Below, piece by piece: positions 59,483-64,000 of a stretch of 64,000 nucleotides of DNA. The notes below the pieces were generated by a model. It was not told the DNA's origin and made no database searches. It saw only the letters and a program-made list of their open reading frames with translations. Numbering within the stretch: the stretch's first letter is position 1; each line of letters starts with the position of its first letter. This stretch comes from Flammeovirgaceae bacterium. Its GTDB lineage: Bacteria; Bacteroidota; Bacteroidia; Cytophagales; Cyclobacteriaceae. The stretch spans positions 1,667,001 through 1,731,000 of the forward strand of contig CP054185.1 of NCBI GenBank assembly GCA_015180985.1, given 5' to 3'. The position numbers were made by a program, and so were the translations under genes.

Positions 59483-60511
59483 ATGATGTTAAAGAAGATA
59501 CTCCTGTTTTGTTTGATTGCCGTTGTTGCCCTGATCGTTGCCTACCGCGAGTTGATTGGTTACGGTTTACGGCAGGGTATTGGTCAGCTTAGTATTGTAT
59601 GGAACGCAAGGCCCATCAGCGAAGTACTTGCCGATGACCAGTTTCCCGATTCATTAAAGCAAAAACTCAGGCTGGTGCAGGCGGTCAGGCAGTTTGCGAT
59701 TGACTCACTCGGCCTGAAAGACACTAAGAATTACCGTACGCTTTATGATCAGAAAGGCGAAGAGATTTTATGGGTGGTAACTGCGTGCGAGCCGTTCAGG
59801 CTGATTGAAAAGCAATGGGAGTTTCCGGTGCTTGGTGCCGTACCTTATAAAGGCTTTTTCAATAAAGAGTTGGCCATGAAGGAAAAGGAAAAACTGGAAG
59901 AAGCCGGTTGGGATGTAAACATCCGTAATCCGGGCGGCTGGTCAACACTCGGCTGGTTTACCGACCCCATCTTAAGCAAAATGCTTGAACGCAGGGAGGG
60001 CGACCTGGCCAGCCTGATTATTCATGAAATGGTACACGCTACCATTTTTGTGAAAGACAGTGTGGACTTCAACGAAAACCTGGCTTCCTTTATTGGTGAC
60101 CGTGGAGCAGAACAGTTTTTAATTTATCACTTCGGACACACAAGTAAAGAATACCAACAGTTTTTGTTGGAAGACCGGGAGTTCCGGGCCTATGCCAATC
60201 ACATGCTGCGCGGATGTGATTACCTTGATAGTGTATATCGGGCCATAGCCGACTATCCGCTAAACGAAAAAATTGAAGCCAAACATTCTGCCATCGCTCA
60301 CATCATCAACACATCCGATTCGCTTGCCTTTACAACCTTCAGCCGGCCATCGGCACTTTACAGCAGCAAGCTCCCGAACAATGCGTACTTCATGAGTTTT
60401 AAACGTTACCAATCGCGTCAGGATATTTTCTGGACCGATTGGAAAAATAAATTTCGGGGTGACCTTAAACAGTACATTCAACACCTCAGCAGCACATACC
60501 CGTTTCTGTAA
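59483..60511 (+). CDS. Membrane-anchored aminopeptidase-like metallopeptidase (PF10023 family)
   Basis: 342 residues from the ATG at 59483 (59486 also possible). The N-terminal hydrophobic segment (about 2-23) anchors it in the membrane, then NPGGWSTLGWFTDPIL (a family signature). The zinc motif HEMVHAT (HExxH) is near 189 and a downstream Glu lies in NENLASFIG. These features match the putative aminopeptidase family PF10023. The active site is intact. Enzymatic substrate is unknown. It is divergent from recA with its own leader. Confidence 0.88.
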   Translation: MMLKKILLFCLIAVVALIVAYRELIGYGLRQGIGQLSIVWNARPISEVLADDQFPDSLKQKLRLVQAVRQFAIDSLGLKDTKNYRTLYDQKGEEILWVVTACEPFRLIEKQWEFPVLGAVPYKGFFNKELAMKEKEKLEEAGWDVNIRNPGGWSTLGWFTDPILSKMLERREGDLASLIIHEMVHATIFVKDSVDFNENLASFIGDRGAEQFLIYHFGHTSKEYQQFLLEDREFRAYANHMLRGCDYLDSVYRAIADYPLNEKIEAKHSAIAHIINTSDSLAFTTFSRPSALYSSKLPNNAYFMSFKRYQSRQDIFWTDWKNKFRGDLKQYIQHLSSTYPFL

Positions 60512-60585
60512 AATCCATCGCTTTTTTAGCGGATTAAGGAATTGTTAATATTAAATGAGCGGTTTTTTAAGCCTTGTTTTCTGCC

Positions 60586-60593
60586 TACTTTTG
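60586..60593 (+). promoter_or_regulatory. PhoB-type regulator gene -7 box
   Basis: TACTTTTG (60586-60593), an exact TAnnTTTG match, 21 bases before the ATG at 60615. It lies inside a longer open frame from 60555, so it argues for the ATG at 60615. Confidence 0.5.
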
Positions 60594-60614
60594 AAGCGAA
60601 AAACTTACTCTATT

Positions 60615-61304
60615 ATGGCAAGCAAGCCGGTACACAAAGTGCTTGTGGTTGACGATGAAGAACCCATTCAGGAATTGCTGAAGTACAATCTTGAAAAAAG
60701 CGGGTATGAGGTAAAGACTGCCGGAGACGGCTCGAAAGCAGTTGAAATTGCCAGAAAATTTCAGCCGGATTTGGTGCTGTTGGACATTATGATGCCCAAG
60801 ATGGATGGCGTTGAAACCTGCCGCCTGCTGCGCGAACTGCCCGAACTCCAAAAAACATTTATCGTCTTTTTAACAGCCCGATCAGAAGAGTATTCGGAAG
60901 TAGCTGCATTTGATATTGGTGCAGATGATTATATAACCAAACCCATTAAGCCCCGGGCGTTGGTGAGTCGCATCGGTGCACTTTTTCGCAGAGACAATAA
61001 GAAGGCGGGGGCTTCCAATGTTATTACCATTGGCGATTTGACGATTGACCGCACCAGCTATACCATAAAAGTTAAAGACCGCGAAATTAACCTTCCCAAA
61101 AAAGAGTTTGAATTACTGTACTTCCTTGCCCAAAACCCCAATAAAGTATTCAGCCGCGAAGATTTATTGCAAAATATCTGGGGTTCGGATGTTTACGTGC
61201 TGGCCCGGACGGTAGATGTTCATATCCGCAAAGTGCGGGAGAAAATCGGGGATGATTACATTACAACCGTAAAGGGAGTAGGTTATAAATTCAGCTTGAA
61301 TTAA
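60615..61304 (+). CDS. OmpR/PhoB-family response regulator
   Basis: 229 residues from the ATG at 60615. Receiver domain (8-120) with Asp57 in LVLLDIMMPKMDG and Lys in DDYITKPIKP; winged-helix DNA-binding domain (about 135-228) with LPKKEFELLYFLAQNPNKVFSREDLLQNIWG and the recognition helix VDVHIRKVREKI. It is followed 68 bases later by a PhoR-like histidine kinase on the same strand, so they form a classical two-component system, close to PhoPR of Gram-positives and VicRK/PhoBR relatives. The regulon is unknown. Confidence 0.95.
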   Translation: MASKPVHKVLVVDDEEPIQELLKYNLEKSGYEVKTAGDGSKAVEIARKFQPDLVLLDIMMPKMDGVETCRLLRELPELQKTFIVFLTARSEEYSEVAAFDIGADDYITKPIKPRALVSRIGALFRRDNKKAGASNVITIGDLTIDRTSYTIKVKDREINLPKKEFELLYFLAQNPNKVFSREDLLQNIWGSDVYVLARTVDVHIRKVREKIGDDYITTVKGVGYKFSLN

Positions 61305-61372
61305 TCACGGCCCGCAAGTAAAGGAATTAGGTTTCTCCTTGAATTTTGAATTATAAATCTTGAATTTTCAGC

Positions 61373-62425
61373 ATGGTTTATAGTTCAAGGGTACTTGCCC
61401 TGTTACTGGCAGTAAGCATTTCGGTAATCACTACGTTATTTCTGCTGTTAATGGAAGCCCACATAAACGTTATGTTGGTTGGTTTTTTCATTAGCTTTTC
61501 GGTTTCATACCTGCTGGTATTTGTTGTGCTGGAGTTTCTCATCTTCCGGGAGATTAAAAAAATTCATAAGCTGATGGAGAAACTCAAAAAAAAGGAACTG
61601 AATAAAATCAGCAAGCAGAAGTCGGGCATTCTCAACCCGCTGGAAAATATTAACGAGGAAATTTTTTCGTTTGCCGAGCTTAAACAAAAAGAGATTGACG
61701 AACTGAAAAAACTGGAGGCATTCAGAAAAGAATTTATAGCCGATGTATCGCACGAACTGAAAACACCCATCTTCGCTGCCCAAGGTTTTGTACATACCCT
61801 GTTGGATGGCGCCATTGACGACAAATCGGTTCGCAACAAATTTTTAAAAAAGGCGGCCAAAAGCCTGGATGGCCTTGATGCCCTCGTTCAGGACCTGCTC
61901 ACCCTTTCGCACATCGAAACCGGGCAGATTAAAATGCACTTCGAAACGATTGATTTATATAAACTTACCGAAGAAGTTTTTGACCAGTTGGAAGAAAAAG
62001 CACAAAAACGAAACATCAAACTAAAAATTGAAAATGAACCACAAAAGGTTACCGTATATGCCGACTGGCAGCGGATTTTTCAGGTGATGACCAACCTGGT
62101 GATGAACGCCATTAAACATTCGTTCGAAGGGGGCGATGTGCTGGTGCGATTTGAAATAGGAAAGAAAAGTGTGGTAACCCATGTGCGCGATTTTGGTGAA
62201 GGAATCCCACCGGAACACCTGCCCCGCATTTTTGAACGCTTTTACCGTGTTGATAAAAGCAGAAGCCGTGAAAAAGGAGGTACCGGCCTGGGCCTGGCCA
62301 TCGTTAAGCATATTCTGGAAAATCACAACACCAAAGCCGAAGTAAAAAGCGAACCCAATAAGGGCGCTGACTTTAGTTTTAAATTACCCCGTGTGAAGCC
62401 CGAGCCCGGTGAATCTCAGGACTAA
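61373..62425 (+). CDS. PhoR-like sensor histidine kinase
   Basis: 350 residues. Two membrane helices near the N-terminus (about 6-26 and 34-56) with almost no periplasmic loop, then a charged coiled region (60-118), HisKA domain with His127 in FIADVSHELKTPIFAAQG, and HATPase with MTNLVMNAIKHS, DFGEGIPPEHLPRIFERFYRVDKSR and GGTGLGLAIVKHILE. No HAMP or PAS domain. The lack of an extracellular sensor suggests it senses the membrane or depends on a partner. It follows its regulator. Confidence 0.94.
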   Translation: MVYSSRVLALLLAVSISVITTLFLLLMEAHINVMLVGFFISFSVSYLLVFVVLEFLIFREIKKIHKLMEKLKKKELNKISKQKSGILNPLENINEEIFSFAELKQKEIDELKKLEAFRKEFIADVSHELKTPIFAAQGFVHTLLDGAIDDKSVRNKFLKKAAKSLDGLDALVQDLLTLSHIETGQIKMHFETIDLYKLTEEVFDQLEEKAQKRNIKLKIENEPQKVTVYADWQRIFQVMTNLVMNAIKHSFEGGDVLVRFEIGKKSVVTHVRDFGEGIPPEHLPRIFERFYRVDKSRSREKGGTGLGLAIVKHILENHNTKAEVKSEPNKGADFSFKLPRVKPEPGESQD

Positions 62426-62455
62426 TTAAATCCCAGCACTAATTATCGTACCGGT

Positions 62456-63175
62456 GTGAATACCAAACACAACTTCAAGTCACTGGTCCTTTGGGAAGAT
62501 GAGGATTATATCGCGGTTAACAAGCCTCCCTTTATTGCCACACTTGAAGACAGAGTTGCTTCAACCCACCTGCTTGCACTGGCAAAGGTGCATGTACCCG
62601 AAGCACAAGCCTGCCATCGCCTGGATAAAAACACTTCGGGCATTCTTGTCTTCGCTAAAAACCCACCAGCCTACCGGCACCTGAGCCTGCAATTTCAGAA
62701 CCGCCAGGTGGTTAAACTGTACCATGCCGTTGTTGATGGCATTCACCGGTTTGAAGAGGTGGCCGTTAACCTTCCCTTGTTAAAACAAAACGATGGAACT
62801 GTAAAAATCAGTCGCAAAAAAGGCCGGCCTGCGGAGACATGGATAAATACCTTACAGGTTTTCCGGAATCATACGTTGGTTCAATGCCGGCCGGTTACCG
62901 GCCGCATGCACCAGCTTCGTGTACACCTGGCTTCTCTGGGGGCATCCATTGCCGGTGATGAGCAATACGGAGGCAAACCGGTGTATCTTTCATCCTTAAA
63001 AAAGGGGTATACCCTTAAAAAATTCTCAGAGGAGCAACCCCTTATGAAGCGCATGGCCCTCCATGCCCTGAGCCTGACTTTTAAGCGACTGAGCGGTGAA
63101 TCGATTACGCTGGAAGCCCCTTATCCAAAAGATATGAAAGCCCTGCTGCGTCAGTTAGAATTAACCGCGCGATAA
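62456..63175 (+). CDS. RluA-family pseudouridine synthase
   Basis: 239 residues. Catalytic motif ACHRLDKNTSGIL near 53-65 (Asp in HRLD), second motif KLYHAVVDG, and TGRMHQLRVHLASLG near 145. No N-terminal S4 domain, unlike RluC/RluD, so it is like RluA or TruC-type short members. These isomerise uridine to pseudouridine in rRNA or tRNA; which site cannot be told. The start is GTG at 62456. It follows the sensor kinase by 30 bases on the same strand. Confidence 0.92.
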   Translation: MNTKHNFKSLVLWEDEDYIAVNKPPFIATLEDRVASTHLLALAKVHVPEAQACHRLDKNTSGILVFAKNPPAYRHLSLQFQNRQVVKLYHAVVDGIHRFEEVAVNLPLLKQNDGTVKISRKKGRPAETWINTLQVFRNHTLVQCRPVTGRMHQLRVHLASLGASIAGDEQYGGKPVYLSSLKKGYTLKKFSEEQPLMKRMALHALSLTFKRLSGESITLEAPYPKDMKALLRQLELTAR

Positions 63176-63208
63176 ACCAGCCTCTGAAACATCAAAATTT
63201 GCTCCCTG

Positions 63209-63240
63209 TTTGTATTTCAGGGCTCATCCGTTTACCTTTG
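63209..63240 (+). promoter_or_regulatory. rplM-rpsI promoter
   Basis: A -33 TTTG at 63209-63212 and a -7 TACCTTTG at 63233-63240, 20-base spacer. The predicted leader is about 50 bases and contains a small stem (CCCTT at 63244-63248 with AAGGG at 63257-63261). Confidence 0.75.
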
Positions 63241-63292
63241 TGTCCCTTTTTTAAGGAAGGGTTGATTTTATTGAATTTTAACGCTAAAAAAC

Positions 63293-63736
63293 GTGGAGCA
63301 TCAGAGTTATAAAACGGTTTTTGCCAACAAAGCCACTGCCGAGAAGGGTTGGGTATTGGTTGATGCCAAAGACCAGGTATTAGGCCGGGTTGCCAGCCAG
63401 GTGGCCAGCATAATTCGTGGAAAACATAAAACCAGCTATACGCCCCATACCGATTGTGGCGATCATGTGGTGGTTATCAATGCCGAAAAAGTAAGGATGA
63501 CGGGTAAAAAATGGACTGACCGGGTAATCTTTACGCACTCCGGGTACAATGGCGGCCAGCGCGAACATACCCCGGCACAAATCCGCGCCAAGCATCCCGC
63601 CCGGCTGGTTGAACATGCCGTTCGGGGTATGCTGCCCAAGAACCGCCTGGGTCGCGAATTGTTCCGCAGCCTGCACGTTTATGCAGGGGCAGAACATCCA
63701 CACACTGCACAGCAACCAAAAGAAATAAAGTTTTAA
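63293..63736 (+). CDS. rplM: 50S ribosomal protein L13
   Basis: 147 residues. Conserved blocks AEKGWVLVDAKDQVLGRVASQVASIIRGKHK, CGDHVVVINAEKVRMTGKKW and AVRGMLPKNRLGRELFRSLHVYAG identify L13, an early assembly protein of the large subunit. The start is GTG at 63293. It has a strong promoter and is followed after 3 bases by rpsI, the usual bacterial pairing. Confidence 0.97.
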   Translation: MEHQSYKTVFANKATAEKGWVLVDAKDQVLGRVASQVASIIRGKHKTSYTPHTDCGDHVVVINAEKVRMTGKKWTDRVIFTHSGYNGGQREHTPAQIRAKHPARLVEHAVRGMLPKNRLGRELFRSLHVYAGAEHPHTAQQPKEIKF

Positions 63737-63739
63737 TAC

Positions 63740-64000
63740 ATGGAGATTGTCAACGCAACGGGTAGAAGAAAAACTTCTGTAGCCAGGGTTTACGTAACCC
63801 CGGGGAAAGGTGAAATAAAAGTAAACGCCCGTGATCTCAAGGAGTACTTCCTCTCTGAGATTCACCAGACACTGGTTAAGCAGCCTTTGGTGGCGCTTAA
63901 AGCCGAGAACCAATACGATGTAACGGTAAATGTTGAGGGTGGCGGTATAAAAGGCCAGGCCGAAGCGGTTCGGCTGGGTATTGCCCGCGCCCTTGTTTCT
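63740..64000 (+). CDS. rpsI: 30S ribosomal protein S9 (3' end cut by window edge)
   Basis: The first 87 codons, from ATG at 63740 to the right edge. [29 protein letters not shown] is the typical S9 N-terminus of Bacteroidota, with KQPL and [19 protein letters not shown] following. S9 binds the 30S head and its C-terminal Arg reaches the P site; that end is outside the window. It is cotranscribed with rplM. Confidence 0.97.
   Translation, partial: MEIVNATGRRKTSVARVYVTPGKGEIKVNARDLKEYFLSEIHQTLVKQPLVALKAENQYDVTVNVEGGGIKGQAEAVRLGIARALVS

Noticed and set aside
1-64000. CRISPR array, tRNA or rRNA genes, phage or insertion sequence
   Set aside because: No regularly spaced repeats, no cloverleaf or rRNA-like stretch, and no transposase or integrase motif was recognised in either strand.

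Overview
The window looks like a chromosomal segment of a Bacteroidota bacterium, most likely a free-living Cytophagales-type organism. Four things point there. Components and a cargo of the type IX secretion system (T9SS) are present: a PorQ homologue, a PorE-like OmpA protein, and a secreted enzyme with a T9SS-type C-terminal domain. Many genes are preceded by the Bacteroidota -7 box TAnnTTTG, with little use of Shine-Dalgarno sequences. PurF is of the long type and a bacterial GH3 protein is present. Most of the other genes are core housekeeping. I see no rRNA, tRNA, CRISPR array, prophage, transposase or recognisable defence island.

Layout. 1-3.4 kb (minus): two tandem paralogous secreted proteins of unknown function, the first cut by the window edge, and an EVE-domain protein. 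3.5-9.3 kb (minus): purF, a TPR sensor kinase, murI and a membrane protein with a zinc ribbon. 9.4-16.7 kb: fabI-ispE, a convergent tgt-lptF/G-like-EamA operon, then a glycosyltransferase, an ECF sigma factor and rsmG. 16.7-23.8 kb: a multidomain T9SS cargo and plsC-like acyltransferase (minus), then a secreted helical protein with a secreted TPR-CHAT (caspase-like) protein. 24-29.4 kb: methyltransferase, agmatinase-like enzyme, aspS, a lipoprotein-sized unknown, tadA and sodA. 29.4-30.7 kb is gene-poor and holds dispersed repeats, a small beta-barrel protein and an overlooked 52-residue membrane protein. 30.7-44.3 kb: HtrA-like protease, GH3, dxr-rseP, PorE-like protein, then lon, porQ, hslU and a DUF4421 protein. 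44.3-52.5 kb: SixA-like phosphatase, LpxL-like acyltransferase, several small or outer-membrane proteins, and a NarL-type two-component pair followed by a beta-propeller protein. 52.6-64 kb: ettA, DUF2795, ispD, queA, an ABC permease, recA, a membrane metallopeptidase, a PhoB/PhoR-type pair, an RluA-family synthase, rplM and rpsI (cut by the edge).

Together the genes cover isoprenoid precursor synthesis (ispD, ispE, dxr), queuosine (tgt, queA), envelope and lipid biogenesis (murI, fabI, plsC-like, lptF/G-like, lpxL-like) and envelope proteostasis (HtrA-like, rseP, lon, hslU) next to T9SS parts. Strand changes are frequent, and neighbouring genes often overlap by 4 bases, both in tandem (translational coupling) and convergently.

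The most interesting items are these: the secreted TPR-CHAT pair; an intrinsic terminator that runs into the murI start codon; a Tgt lacking three of its four zinc ligands; a hairpin that encloses the start codon of the beta-propeller gene behind a two-component system; porQ embedded between lon and hslU; a 90-bp dispersed repeat; a pentapeptide-repeat secreted protein; and a short structured inverted repeat near 23.8 kb. No clearly new multi-gene system could be proven from sequence alone.
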